A stretch of DNA of 64,000 bases from Kaistella treverensis (GTDB lineage Bacteria > Bacteroidota > Bacteroidia > Flavobacteriales > Weeksellaceae), in the NCBI RefSeq assembly GCF_900114045.1, contig NZ_FORQ01000002.1:1-64000 (forward strand), read 5' to 3'. A program made the position numbers and the translations under genes. This document shows positions 17,424 to 27,127 of the stretch, piece by piece. The notes under the pieces are model-generated. The model searched no databases, had not been told where the DNA came from, and saw only the letters and a program-made list of their open reading frames with translations. Within the stretch, counting starts at the first letter, position 1. Each line of letters starts with the position of its first letter.

Positions 17424-18554
17424 TTATTTATAAATATTTGGTGTTTGAATATCCTTTAGAAAAAAAGTATTCGGAAGGTTATAAAAGTCTTTAAAATCCT
17501 GCTCATTCGGATGTCCCTTGTACGGAGTATAGTAATGCATTTTCTTTTCCGGGGTTAATCCATGATTTCTCCATGCTAGAATGTATGAAATCTTATAATC
17601 TCCTATTGCCTCGATCAGTGTTTTGGTCCAGAATTTATGATACGGAATTTCCTCATATCCGGTTTCTGCCATGGCGGGAATTTTATGATGTTCTTTAGCG
17701 ATTTCATCCATTATTTTAAACTGTCTTTTTGAGTTTTCCACAAAAGAATTATGATGAACCGGATTTTCCAATGCATAAATATCGAAACTCACCATATCCA
17801 CAAAATCATCGCCCGGATAAGCTTCCAGAAATTCTTCTTTCGTAGTAAAATCTGAAGTATTATACACCCAAATTAAATTGTGAACATTTTTTTCGTGGGT
17901 TAAATAATTAAAAGTGAATTTCCATAATTCCTGAAACTCTTTGGGGGTACAATTTCCTTTTCCCCACCAAAACCAGTCTCCTGTTAATTCATGATAAGGT
18001 CTAAACAAAATGGGTACGTTTTTCCCGTCTTTTCCTTTTGGTGAAAGCAAGTTTTCAGCAACTTTGTCGAGCCATAACTTAAATTTTTTATGGTTAACAT
18101 TCCCTGGAAGGATGCTGGTTACTGTTCCCAGAACTTCATTTTTATTCCAAGCATCTTTTCCGGTTTTAGGATTATCGGCATGCCAAGAAATTGTATTGAT
18201 TCCTCCTTTATTATAAACCTCTTCCATAAATTTCTTTTGATCTTTAAAAGTAAAAATATCAATACTTCCGGCTGCATTTTTCTCCACTCCACCAATATCC
18301 CAACCGAAAACTGCCGGAAAATCCCCTGCGACTTCCTTTACATCACTTCTTCCTTTCTGCATCCTCCAATTCACACCGTAAGCTAAATCATCCTGATGTC
18401 CGAACATAATGCCTTTATCTAAAAGTTTCCAAAGATTTTTATAAAGATTTTGGGTTTCCGAAGTTGCATTTTTATCAGCTAAAGCATATTGTCCGAAAGC
18501 GAAACCGGTCACCAGAAAAAGAAAAAATGCGGAAAATTTAGTAACGTGACCCAT
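17424..18554 (-). CDS. GH26 endo-beta-1,4-mannanase (copy 3)
   Basis: The 376-residue protein starts MGHVTKFSAFFLFLVTGFAFG, a signal peptide. GH26 motifs are complete: MFGHQDDLAYGVNW, acid/base Glu in LFRPYHELTGDWFWWG, and nucleophile Glu in PAMAETGYEE. It shares long blocks with GH26 copy 1 at 8543-9670, so the two are probably duplicates that have since diverged in the active-site loops (WHEHTGT against YHELTGD). That divergence suggests different chain-length or galactose tolerance. It lies 3 bp from the GH5_7 gene upstream. Confidence 0.93.
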   Translation of the reverse strand: MGHVTKFSAFFLFLVTGFAFGQYALADKNATSETQNLYKNLWKLLDKGIMFGHQDDLAYGVNWRMQKGRSDVKEVAGDFPAVFGWDIGGVEKNAAGSIDIFTFKDQKKFMEEVYNKGGINTISWHADNPKTGKDAWNKNEVLGTVTSILPGNVNHKKFKLWLDKVAENLLSPKGKDGKNVPILFRPYHELTGDWFWWGKGNCTPKEFQELWKFTFNYLTHEKNVHNLIWVYNTSDFTTKEEFLEAYPGDDFVDMVSFDIYALENPVHHNSFVENSKRQFKIMDEIAKEHHKIPAMAETGYEEIPYHKFWTKTLIEAIGDYKISYILAWRNHGLTPEKKMHYYTPYKGHPNEQDFKDFYNLPNTFFLKDIQTPNIYK

Positions 18555-18557
18555 ATT

Positions 18558-19847
18558 TTATTCTGATTTTGAAAATTTACGAATGATTTCCCAAGTCGAT
18601 TGATCCGAAACAAAAACGGAATTCAAACCTTGCTCTTCCATCGGTGGATCGCCCATAAAATCATCGCCTTTTTTCCAGAAAACCTGCCCCGGAATTGGCT
18701 TTGCCTCACCTCCGAAAGCCCAAAAAGCAACACCCGCAAATCTTCCGTTCTTATTTTTGGAATTGTGCCATAATTTCAAAGCCGTTTCAAAATACCGATC
18801 CCTCAAATTCGTTGAAGAATGGATGTCAAAAGAATGATGATCACGCGGAAAACCAAATTCTTCTAAAACCATGGGTTTATTGATTTCATCGGCTATTTTG
18901 AGGTGTTTTTCAATATAGTCTATGCTTTTTTGTCTCGCATTTTCGAAGCCTTCCTCCATCTTATTTTTATCGAACCAACCCCAGTTTTTTGGCCAAATAT
19001 GGATGGTTAAATAATCTATATTTGGATCTTGATGCGTCTGTTTAAACAAATCCATATTTTCAGTGCCCATTTCTCCCTCGCTGCCGGTGGTTACCAAGTG
19101 ATTTCGGTCCAAAGATTTAATAAACGCCGAGCTTTTTGCTAGGAATTTTTTGTAATTTTCATTAGCATAAGGGCGCATTGGGCGGGGTTCATTTGCGATT
19201 TCCCATGCCATTAAGGTTTTATCACGAGTGTATTTTTTACCATTCACAGCGTTTTTTCTTGTAATAATTCGCCTTACCTGTTCAAAATACTGTTTCTGGC
19301 ATTCATTACAGCTATAAAATTTTGAAGTATAATCTCTCCAATCATCCCAATTGAAAGGGTTTTGTAGGGTTTCATCATCTATTTTTCCATTCCAATTTAG
19401 GTATTGAAGCCAGCCACCGCTCCATTCCCAATTATTGGAAAGAAAAAGAACGACTTTAATATCTTGTTTTGCGGCTTCATTCATCAAAATATCGAGTCCT
19501 TTAAGATTTTCTTCGTTGAATTTCCCGGCTTCGTATTGATATGCAGGTTCCACTCGGTTATTTCCATTAATTTTTCCCGTTCCTTCCACTCCAACCAAGA
19601 CTCTGATATTGGTAACATTTTGAGATTTTAAGAAACTCAATTCACTTTTCAAACGATTTATCCCGCGTTTGTCATCACTTTCAAGACCTAGATATGAAGC
19701 ATACCAAAAATTGGTTCCAACAAAGTAATACGGCTTATTGTTCAATATAAACTGCCCATTTTCCACGGAAACAAATTTCTGAGCTGAAATTCCTGATGAG
19801 ATCAACACCAGCAATGCAAACATTAATTTGGAAAACATTCGAGCCAT
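18558..19847 (-). CDS. GH5 subfamily 7 endo-beta-mannanase
   Basis: First gene of the leftward operon. The 429-residue protein has a signal peptide ending GISAQ and the GH5_7 layout: NNKPYYFVGTNFWYA at the N-terminus, acid/base Glu in MAWEIANEPRPM, nucleophile Glu in PMVLEEFGFPRD and the aromatic AFWAFGGEA block. This subfamily is almost entirely beta-mannanases. A second possible start three codons in (MFSKLM) would not change the signal peptide. Together with three GH26 genes it gives the locus four mannanases. Its promoter probably lies in the 150 bp shared with the divergent AraC-type gene. Confidence 0.93.
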   Translation of the reverse strand: MARMFSKLMFALLVLISSGISAQKFVSVENGQFILNNKPYYFVGTNFWYASYLGLESDDKRGINRLKSELSFLKSQNVTNIRVLVGVEGTGKINGNNRVEPAYQYEAGKFNEENLKGLDILMNEAAKQDIKVVLFLSNNWEWSGGWLQYLNWNGKIDDETLQNPFNWDDWRDYTSKFYSCNECQKQYFEQVRRIITRKNAVNGKKYTRDKTLMAWEIANEPRPMRPYANENYKKFLAKSSAFIKSLDRNHLVTTGSEGEMGTENMDLFKQTHQDPNIDYLTIHIWPKNWGWFDKNKMEEGFENARQKSIDYIEKHLKIADEINKPMVLEEFGFPRDHHSFDIHSSTNLRDRYFETALKLWHNSKNKNGRFAGVAFWAFGGEAKPIPGQVFWKKGDDFMGDPPMEEQGLNSVFVSDQSTWEIIRKFSKSE

Positions 19848-19883
19848 TCTTAAATTTTATAGTTATTAACAATATGTTAATGT

Positions 19884-19905
19884 CAAATATAATCCGTTAA
19901 ATTTG
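19884..19905. promoter_or_regulatory. Divergent promoter region between the mannanase operon and the AraC-type gene
   Basis: Two Bacteroidota-type -7 boxes lie within 22 bp: TATATTTG on the minus strand (19884-19891) facing the GH5_7 gene, and TAAATTTG on the plus strand (19898-19905) facing the regulator. For the minus-strand box a TTG lies 14 bp upstream, shorter than usual; for the plus-strand box no clear TTG is seen. Overlapping promoters would let one bound regulator influence both directions. Confidence 0.45.
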
Positions 19906-19997
19906 CAACAGACTAATATTATTTTGTCATTTTTACAAAAAATAAATACATAAAATAGACAACTATCTGTTTTTCAATCAAATAAAATTAATACAAT

Positions 19998-20876
19998 ATG
20001 AGCAAAACCATTGAAGTAATGAGAGAGATAACACCACTTTCTCCCGAAGAAAGCTTTCTGGTGTTTGACCGAGTAAAGAAAAATTTTGATTTTCCACTTC
20101 ACTACCACCCGGAAGTTGAACTTAATTTCATTTCAAAAGGAAAAGGAATCAAACGCGTTGTCGGGGATCATGTAGGAGAAATCGACAACCTAGAACTGGT
20201 ATTGATTGGCCCCAATCTGCCGCATTATTGGAGTGATTATAAATGCAAGACTAAAAAAATCCATGAAATCACCATACAGTTCAGCCTTGATTTTTTTGAT
20301 CAATCATTCCTGAAGAAACGCCTGATGAAGCCTATTAACGACATGATGAAAGAATCCATTCGGGGAATCATGTTTTCGGAAGCAACAATTGAAAAAGTAA
20401 AAGATAAATTACTAAGCCTCTCCACAGTAACAGGCTTTGAATCTTTCATAACAATGATGGAAATATTGAACGAACTGGCAATTTCAGAGAACAAAACCCA
20501 TTTATCATCCTACAGTATCGAAAATGAAACTTTTGTAGACAATGACGACATGAAGCTTGTTTACGACTATATCCACAAAAATTTTGACAAAAAAATCACT
20601 TTAGAAGAAATTGCGCAACATGTGAACATGAGCATCGTGACCTTCAACCGATTCATCAAGAAACGTTCCAGCAAAACCTTCATCAATTACCTCAACGAAA
20701 TCCGGGTAAGTTATGCATCAAGATGGCTTATAGAGAAGGACATGAGCATTTCGGAGATCGCTTACTTATGTGGTTTCAACAATATCGCCAACTTCAACAA
20801 AATCTTCAAATCCTTGAAAGGATCAACCCCAACAGAATTTCGGGATCGCTTCACTGGAATCAAAAAAATAGAATGA
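19998..20876 (+). CDS. AraC-family transcriptional regulator of the mannan locus
   Basis: The 292-residue protein has an N-terminal cupin sensing domain (FPLHYHPEVELNFI, about 30-100) and a C-terminal pair of helix-turn-helix motifs (about 195-285), the second with ISEIAYLCGFNNIANFNKIFK followed by the family's STPTEFR. It stands between the leftward enzyme operon and the rightward SusCD genes, so it very likely controls both in response to a mannan-derived sugar. There is no transmembrane segment, so the signal must be a cytosolic sugar. Many Bacteroidota polysaccharide loci instead use hybrid two-component or ECF-sigma regulators; neither is present here. Confidence 0.9.
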   Translation: MSKTIEVMREITPLSPEESFLVFDRVKKNFDFPLHYHPEVELNFISKGKGIKRVVGDHVGEIDNLELVLIGPNLPHYWSDYKCKTKKIHEITIQFSLDFFDQSFLKKRLMKPINDMMKESIRGIMFSEATIEKVKDKLLSLSTVTGFESFITMMEILNELAISENKTHLSSYSIENETFVDNDDMKLVYDYIHKNFDKKITLEEIAQHVNMSIVTFNRFIKKRSSKTFINYLNEIRVSYASRWLIEKDMSISEIAYLCGFNNIANFNKIFKSLKGSTPTEFRDRFTGIKKIE

Positions 20877-20961
20877 CAATTGTCATTTTAACACCTAAAA
20901 AATAATTATTAAATAATATTTATAATAAATTATAAATCAATAACATACAATTAAACAAACG

Positions 20962-21001
20962 ATGTATAATCATGCACTAATCAAAAAATAGCATGTATAA
21001 T
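20962..21001. promoter_or_regulatory. Candidate AraC-type operator: direct repeats ATGTATAAT
   Basis: ATGTATAAT occurs at 20962-20970 and again at 20993-21001, a start-to-start spacing of 31 bp, close to three helical turns. AraC-type dimers typically bind direct repeats on one DNA face. The pair lies just upstream of the susC promoter candidate and downstream of the regulator gene. Binding is inferred, not shown. Confidence 0.4.
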
Positions 21002-21020
21002 TGACAAAATAATATTAACA

Positions 21021-21046
21021 TTGAAACTCAAATGAGTATAGATTTG
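21021..21046 (+). promoter_or_regulatory. Candidate promoter of the susC-susD transcript
   Basis: TTG at 21021-21023 and TAGATTTG at 21039-21046 match the Bacteroidota -33 and -7 elements, though the 15-bp spacer is shorter than usual. The start codon of susC follows about 50 bp downstream. Confidence 0.4.
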
Positions 21047-21094
21047 CTTAAATAGCAAACCAAATATTAACTCAATGTTAATCTATTAAAAAAA

Positions 21095-24034
21095 ATGGTT
21101 ATGAAAAAAACAACAACCAATGCACTCAATCCCTTTTTCAGCAATAGAGCAGCTTTATTTTTTGCGCTCACGGTATTGCCGGTAGGATTTTTAAGTGCGC
21201 AATCTACTTCTGATAGCATCAAAGAAAAGAAAATTGATGAAGTAGTCGTAATCGGATACGGAACACAGAAGAGAGCGGATGTTAATTCTGCGGTATCATC
21301 GATCAAAGCAAAAGACATCGAAGACATTAAACAAGTTTCGGTGGATCAAATGATTCAGGGGAAACTTTCCGGAGTTACCGTGACTAATTCCAGTGGACAA
21401 CCCGGATCCGCTGTTTCTATTAAAATTAGAGGTGCTACTTCTATCAACGGAACCAATGAACCGCTTTATATTATCGATGGAGTTCCGATGTCGGGAGACG
21501 CAACGGGAAGATCTACCACAGGGCGACCAATTGCGGGTAATGACTTTTCTTCTACCGGTGGATCAGGAAGTGTGGCGGTTTCTCCAATCTCTTTCTTGAA
21601 TCCGAACGATATAGAATCGATTGATGTATTGAAAGATGCCTCTGCAACAGCTATTTATGGTTCAAGAGGAGCAAATGGAGTAATTTTGATTACAACCAAA
21701 TCCGGAAAGAAAGGTTTAGGAAAAATAAGCTACGAAGGATACAGCTCGGCATCAGAAGTTTCCAATTTTCTGGATGTTTTGAATCTTAGACAATATGCTG
21801 AACTTCAAAATGCTATGGCACCGGTTTTCGGAACCCAAATCCGTCCGGAGTTCGCTCATCCTGAGCTTTTAGGAGAAGGAACCGACTGGCAAAAAGAAAT
21901 TTACAGATCAGCATTTTCGCAAAATCACCAAGTTGCTTTTTCTGGAGGAAGTGATAATTTAAATTACTACACTTCTTTGGGATACTTGGATCAAGAAGGT
22001 ATTATCATCAATACCGGAATGAAACGATATACACTCCGAGTGAATGTGAATGCTAAAATTAAGCCTTGGCTAAAGGTTGGAACGAATCTTTCGGGAGGGT
22101 TTTCCAATGAGCGATTCACCGTCAACCAAAGTTATGTAGGGTTGATTTCGAATACACTTCTACAAGCCCCAGATCTTGCGGTTTACAATAGCGACGGTAC
22201 TTTTGCATTGCCGCCATCCAATCAGTTGGTGAGTTATTTCAACCCCATTGAAGAAGCAACGACCAAAATCAATAAACTTATCCGTAAGAATTTCCTTGGA
22301 AACATTTATGCAGAAGTAGATCTTTTAAAAGGTTTAAAATACCGAATCGAGTTATCAGCCAATACCGAATTTTCAGAAAACACCGAATTTGCACCGAAAA
22401 ATAGACTTAACGACGATGCTGATTTATGGTTAAGAAATGGAGATTGGTACAGCACCAACATCAAAAATTTATTAACCTACGACTTCAGCTTTGGTCAACA
22501 CAGATTCACCGCTTTGGTGGGACAAGAAGCATTGGACAGCCACTGGAAATCAACAAATACTGACGGACACGGATTCCCTTCCAACGATATATTCACGATG
22601 ACCATGGCTGAAACTACAAACTCGCAAAGTTATATAGGAAGCCAATCTCTCAGCTCTTATTTTGCTCGTTTGCTCTACGATTTCGGAGGAAGATATGGAT
22701 TAACAGCTTCCATAAGAAGAGATCAATCTTCAAAATTCGACCCAGTTTATGAAGATGGTAAAAACCAAATTGGATATTTTCCAGCAGTTTCTGTGTCATG
22801 GAAAGTGACCAAGGAAAACTTCATGCAATGGATTCCTGAAAATTATTTTAGCAACCTGAAATTCCGCGTAGGATATGGGGAAACAGGAAACCAACAAATC
22901 CCTAACAACCTATATTCTTCTCTACTTTCTACTTATAATATTCCGCTCAATCTCAATAATCCAAATTTAACTTGGGAAACCATGAAGCAAACCAATATTG
23001 GGGTGGATGTAACGCTACTGAAGAGATTGAATATTTCCGCAGATTGGTACAACAAAGAATCTGCAAACTTCCTATTCCAGCTTCCGTTGCCTGATTATTT
23101 AACGGGAGGATTAGGACAATATGGAGGAATCAACGCTCCTTATTCCAATATCGGAAGCATGCAAAACCGAGGTATTGATATTTCCGCCAACTATGTTTTG
23201 AGAAATGACAATTTCGAATGGAGCAGCAATTTTGTGTTTTCAAAATACACCAACAAATTGATGGATCTCATCAACGGAATGTCCGACATTACCAAAGACG
23301 TAAACTTAAACGGATATCAACCAATGACCGCAACCAACACCATTATCGGGCAACCTATCGGAATGTTTTATGGTTTAAAGGCCAACGGTTTGTACAGAAA
23401 CGAAGCTGATCTTTCAAATGCTCTCGAAACATTTGGTGGAGCACCACAATTAGGCGATGTAAGATATGTTGACGTCAACGGAGATGGTGTGATTGACCTA
23501 AAAGACCGCACCACCATCGGAAATCCACACCCGGATTTCACTTTCGGATTTACCAATAGTTTTAGATATAAAGCTTTCGACCTTTCTGTTTTCGTACAAG
23601 GTTCTGTAGGTAATGAAATTCTTAATTTAACAAGAAGAAACGGTACCCAAACCGCAATGATGTATCAAAACCAACTTGCAGAAGCCATGGATTACTGGAG
23701 CCCAACAAACGTCGATGCAGCCAACCCAAGATTAATCAACAGTACCTCGCATGCAAACATTATGATTTCCGATCGATATGTTGAAAAAGGAGATTACTTG
23801 CGCGTGCAAAATGTAACTTTAGGCTACAACATGCCTTCCGAATTTGCATCCAAATTAAGTTTATCAAAACTTCGGATTTATGTAACAGGACAGAACCTTT
23901 ATACCTTAACCGATTATTCCGGTTATGATCCAGAAATCGGAGCATTCAACCAAGATGTTCTGCTTTCGGGTATCGATAATGGTCGCTATCCTTCACCACG
24001 TACTTATATTTTAGGTTTTAATATTGAATTTTAA
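21095..24034 (+). CDS. susC: SusC-like TonB-dependent outer-membrane transporter
   Basis: The protein has 979 residues (977 if the second ATG at 21101 is used, which places the Lys-rich signal start MKKTTT first). After the signal peptide comes a TonB box region (KIDEVVVIGYGTQ), a plug domain with GVTVTNSSGQPGSAVSIKIRG trimmed to the usual SusC pattern and LYIIDGVPM, and a long beta-barrel ending in the aromatic tail LGFNIEF. The carboxypeptidase-like N-terminal extension of many SusC proteins is absent. With SusD it would take up manno-oligosaccharides through the outer membrane. Confidence 0.95.
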   Translation: MVMKKTTTNALNPFFSNRAALFFALTVLPVGFLSAQSTSDSIKEKKIDEVVVIGYGTQKRADVNSAVSSIKAKDIEDIKQVSVDQMIQGKLSGVTVTNSSGQPGSAVSIKIRGATSINGTNEPLYIIDGVPMSGDATGRSTTGRPIAGNDFSSTGGSGSVAVSPISFLNPNDIESIDVLKDASATAIYGSRGANGVILITTKSGKKGLGKISYEGYSSASEVSNFLDVLNLRQYAELQNAMAPVFGTQIRPEFAHPELLGEGTDWQKEIYRSAFSQNHQVAFSGGSDNLNYYTSLGYLDQEGIIINTGMKRYTLRVNVNAKIKPWLKVGTNLSGGFSNERFTVNQSYVGLISNTLLQAPDLAVYNSDGTFALPPSNQLVSYFNPIEEATTKINKLIRKNFLGNIYAEVDLLKGLKYRIELSANTEFSENTEFAPKNRLNDDADLWLRNGDWYSTNIKNLLTYDFSFGQHRFTALVGQEALDSHWKSTNTDGHGFPSNDIFTMTMAETTNSQSYIGSQSLSSYFARLLYDFGGRYGLTASIRRDQSSKFDPVYEDGKNQIGYFPAVSVSWKVTKENFMQWIPENYFSNLKFRVGYGETGNQQIPNNLYSSLLSTYNIPLNLNNPNLTWETMKQTNIGVDVTLLKRLNISADWYNKESANFLFQLPLPDYLTGGLGQYGGINAPYSNIGSMQNRGIDISANYVLRNDNFEWSSNFVFSKYTNKLMDLINGMSDITKDVNLNGYQPMTATNTIIGQPIGMFYGLKANGLYRNEADLSNALETFGGAPQLGDVRYVDVNGDGVIDLKDRTTIGNPHPDFTFGFTNSFRYKAFDLSVFVQGSVGNEILNLTRRNGTQTAMMYQNQLAEAMDYWSPTNVDAANPRLINSTSHANIMISDRYVEKGDYLRVQNVTLGYNMPSEFASKLSLSKLRIYVTGQNLYTLTDYSGYDPEIGAFNQDVLLSGIDNGRYPSPRTYILGFNIEF

Positions 24035-24049
24035 AAAAAATAGACTGTC

Positions 24050-25636
24050 ATGTCAAAAAAAACATACTTATCAAAACTAATAGCTGCTGCAATTCTTACG
24101 GGCGTTATCACCTCTTGCAGCAGAGATTTCACCGACAGACCTTCCGAGGAATCGATCACGGTTGACAATTATTATAGAACCGACGAGCAGGTAAGAACTG
24201 CAACTGATGCATTATATTATAAAACCTGGTTTCAGTTTAACAACAAGTTTTTCTGGGCAATTTCAGAGGTGGGTTCCGGAAATATGTACACCAATTCTTC
24301 CGATGTAAATGCGATGCGAAACTTCTCGATCACTGCTGCTGATCCTGAATTAAACAACGGATGGCAATCCCTTTGGGCGAATGTTGCACAAGCCAACTTT
24401 CTGATCAATAACCTTCAGCAAAGAGTAGATCCATCCGTAAGTGCAGCCTTAGTAAACAATGCATTAGGAGAAGCCTATTTTATGAGAGCTACCGCCTATT
24501 TTTATCTGGTGAGACTTTGGGGAAATGTTCCTATTATTACGAATAACTTAGACCATGTAACCAATCCACAGATTAATACCAATCCTATTGCAGATGTTTA
24601 TACCCTCATCAATATGGATTACGAGAAAGCCATTACCTTGCTGGACAATAAAGTGCGAGGAGCAGCATACTCTTCCAATGCCAAAGTTTCTAAAGGTTCC
24701 GCAAAAGCAATGTTGGCCAAAGTTTCCCTTTATTTGAAAAATTATTCCAAAGCAAAACAACTCGCAGAAGAGGTGATTAATAGTGGAGAATTTAAACTCT
24801 ATGGAGGAACTTCAATGTATTCACTACCTGGGAAAACCTATGACGATTTGTTTAAATACCCCAACAATAACAATGAAGAATCTATTTTTGCACTACAATG
24901 GAAAAGTGATGCTAATTACGGTTCAGCAAACAATAGCAACACGAATTTTGGTATCCACACTGCTGATATTTCTACCTCTAATGCTTCTTATGGTGGTGTA
25001 TTTGCTCCTTCGCAAGACATCCTAAACCTATACAGCACTACCGATTTGAGAAGAAATTCAACGATTATGTTTCCGGGGAATGTTTACAGTGATATTAAAA
25101 TAAAAAATGGATCTGTAGGATTTACCGTTCCAGCTGCAGAGGCTATAGGAGGACAAGGAGCCGGTGCAGCCATCAAGAAATACAGCATTGGAGTAGTGAA
25201 CGGAAACCAAACAGGACCGGTGGATTCTTGGGCAATGATGAATAATAATACTTACATTATGAGATATGCAGAATTGCTTTTGATTCATGCTGAAGCAGTG
25301 ATGAACGGAGCAGCTTCAACCAGCGATCCTGCCGCACTACAATCTTATAACGCGGTAAGAAACAGAGCAGGACTCTCAGCAGTAAATTCATTTACTTTTG
25401 AAGAATTGTTTACCGAAAGAAGAAAAGAACTTGCATTCGAAGGTGATTATTGGTTCGATTTAGGAAGACTTTCCAGATCACAAGCTACTGCTATAATGGC
25501 TGCCCAAAACCGCGGAAACATGTGGACTGCAGAACATTATACCCCAAGTGAAAACGACTTCACCCTTCCTTATCCGGCAAATGATGTCGCAAAAAATCCA
25601 AAATTATTGGAAGCTCCGGTTCCTTATGTATTTTAA
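24050..25636 (+). CDS. susD: SusD/RagB-family glycan-binding lipoprotein
   Basis: The 528-residue protein has a lipoprotein signal (ILTGVITSCSRDF) and SusD features: ALGEAYFMRATAYFYLVRLWG in the N-terminal TPR-like region, KAMLAKVSLYLKNYSKA, and the closing ELLFTERR-type block (FEELFTERRKELAFEGDYWFDLGR). It forms the lid of the SusC channel on the cell surface and captures the glycan. It lies 15 bp after susC, and the downstream surface-binding protein follows 19 bp later, so all three are one transcript. Confidence 0.95.
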   Translation: MSKKTYLSKLIAAAILTGVITSCSRDFTDRPSEESITVDNYYRTDEQVRTATDALYYKTWFQFNNKFFWAISEVGSGNMYTNSSDVNAMRNFSITAADPELNNGWQSLWANVAQANFLINNLQQRVDPSVSAALVNNALGEAYFMRATAYFYLVRLWGNVPIITNNLDHVTNPQINTNPIADVYTLINMDYEKAITLLDNKVRGAAYSSNAKVSKGSAKAMLAKVSLYLKNYSKAKQLAEEVINSGEFKLYGGTSMYSLPGKTYDDLFKYPNNNNEESIFALQWKSDANYGSANNSNTNFGIHTADISTSNASYGGVFAPSQDILNLYSTTDLRRNSTIMFPGNVYSDIKIKNGSVGFTVPAAEAIGGQGAGAAIKKYSIGVVNGNQTGPVDSWAMMNNNTYIMRYAELLLIHAEAVMNGAASTSDPAALQSYNAVRNRAGLSAVNSFTFEELFTERRKELAFEGDYWFDLGRLSRSQATAIMAAQNRGNMWTAEHYTPSENDFTLPYPANDVAKNPKLLEAPVPYVF

Positions 25637-25655
25637 TTAATTAAAAAGAATTCTA

Positions 25656-26708
25656 ATGAAAAATATTTTAAAATTTTCTCGAGTATTCATTACCGCATTG
25701 TTGCTGGGTATTTTGGTCGGCTGTAGAGACGATTCAAGTACGACAACAGACTTCACACCGGTAATAGAATTAGTTTCTGCATCAGTGAATACTGAGGGAC
25801 AACCCGTTAATCCTTTGGAAGCCACCCATGTGGGTTTTGCAAACAATACTTACATCATCAAAGGTAAGAATCTGCAATCTACGAAACATGTGTATTTTAA
25901 TGGTTACGAGTCTACTTTCAATTCCAATTTCGTGACAGATGGAGCAATTATTATCACCATTGATGAAAATACTCCTTACACCAATATTACCAACAAATTG
26001 GAAGTTGTAACCACTTATGGTACCGCTGAATACGATTTTGTAATCGCTCCTCCTGCTCCTGTTTTCAATGGTTTTCATCCAATAAATGCTGCTGATGGAA
26101 GCAACATTACCATCAAAGGAAATTACTTTGTAAATCCTACCGTTACCGTAGGAGACGCAGAAGCGACCATTGTTTCTTACACCCTTACCGAGATCGTTGC
26201 CACTTTGCCTGCAGGTTCGCAAGGGAAGAAAGTAAGCGTTTCGACTCTTTCCGGTGCTCTCACCTATCAATCACAGATTGGAACTTCTATTTATGATGAT
26301 GCTTTCTACGGTGCAGTAACCAACTCCACTTGGTCAGGCGATGTCTATGATGTTGCTTATGCTGAAGATCCGGCAAATATTTGGCAAGGCACAAAAGCCA
26401 TAAAATGGTCAGCCAAAGCATGGTCGGGATTCCAAATCGAAAATAGTCCTTCAATACCTTCAAACGCAAAAGGAATTCGATTTTACATTAAATCCAATGC
26501 CACCATTAACCAAGGTATTAAAATAATTTTAAATTATAGTTGGGCTGCCACTCCAACGATTAGTTCAGCAACCGAATATCAGTACATTGAAATTCCGTGG
26601 TCTGAATTTGGACTTGCTTCTGCTCCTGAAACAATGAATTTAACACTTAATCACGCTCAGGGAGAACCAAACGATATCTATTTGGATGATATTGGATATT
26701 ACTATTAA
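25656..26708 (+). CDS. Surface glycan-binding lipoprotein with IPT/TIG domains
   Basis: The 350-residue protein has a lipobox ending LVGC followed by RDD, an acidic stretch typical of surface-exposed lipoproteins. Two Ig-like IPT/TIG repeats cover about 35-210 (NNTYIIKGKNLQSTKHVYFNG; GSNITIKGNYFVNPTVTVGD). The C-terminal 140 residues look like a beta-jelly-roll binding module (WSAKAWSGFQIENSPSIPS; NDIYLDDIGYYY) with several exposed Trp residues. As the third gene after SusC and SusD it fits the place of SusE/F-like binding proteins. The bound sugar is presumably glucomannan; the domain family of the C-terminus is not certain. Confidence 0.85.
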   Translation: MKNILKFSRVFITALLLGILVGCRDDSSTTTDFTPVIELVSASVNTEGQPVNPLEATHVGFANNTYIIKGKNLQSTKHVYFNGYESTFNSNFVTDGAIIITIDENTPYTNITNKLEVVTTYGTAEYDFVIAPPAPVFNGFHPINAADGSNITIKGNYFVNPTVTVGDAEATIVSYTLTEIVATLPAGSQGKKVSVSTLSGALTYQSQIGTSIYDDAFYGAVTNSTWSGDVYDVAYAEDPANIWQGTKAIKWSAKAWSGFQIENSPSIPSNAKGIRFYIKSNATINQGIKIILNYSWAATPTISSATEYQYIEIPWSEFGLASAPETMNLTLNHAQGEPNDIYLDDIGYYY

Positions 26709-26722
26709 TCTGGTAATCAACT

Positions 26723-26758
26723 AAAGAGGCATGACTTATAATCAGCCTCTTTTTTTTT
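26723..26758 (+). terminator. Rho-independent terminator of the SusCD operon
   Basis: AAAGAGGC and GCCTCTTT form an 8-pair stem with a 14-base loop, followed by a run of T. It lies 15 bp after the stop codon of the surface-binding protein. Confidence 0.88.
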
Positions 26759-27024
26759 ACCAAATCATTTAAAACAAGGTTCAGATCGTGAAGATTCTCT
26801 CTGAACAAAATCAAGGAAATTGGTGACCGAGATATGAAGAGAACATGATGATAGACAAATTATTAATTGAAAAATTAAAACATAAACGATCGCCTAATAA
26901 CCAAAGTTTCGCAAGCCTTGAAGATCCGACATAAAGCGCTGAGATAAAATGCTTTCGAATGGAAGCTTTTGGAGCTTTTTTGAGCATTATGGTTTTACCG
27001 TAAAAAAGTTTTTTAAAAAAATTG

Positions 27025-27054
27025 AAGAGACTTGTAAAAAGGTCTCTTTTTTTT
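27025..27054 (+). terminator. Orphan rho-independent terminator
   Basis: AGAGAC and GTCTCT pair around a 10-base loop and are followed by TTTTTTT. No open frame ends just upstream, so it may belong to a vanished gene or an unannotated small RNA. Confidence 0.65.
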
Positions 27055-27127
27055 GCGTCGTTTTCATACTTTATTTAATTAATTTTACAACATTAACTCA
27101 TATTTGTGAATGGTAAAAAGTTATCGG

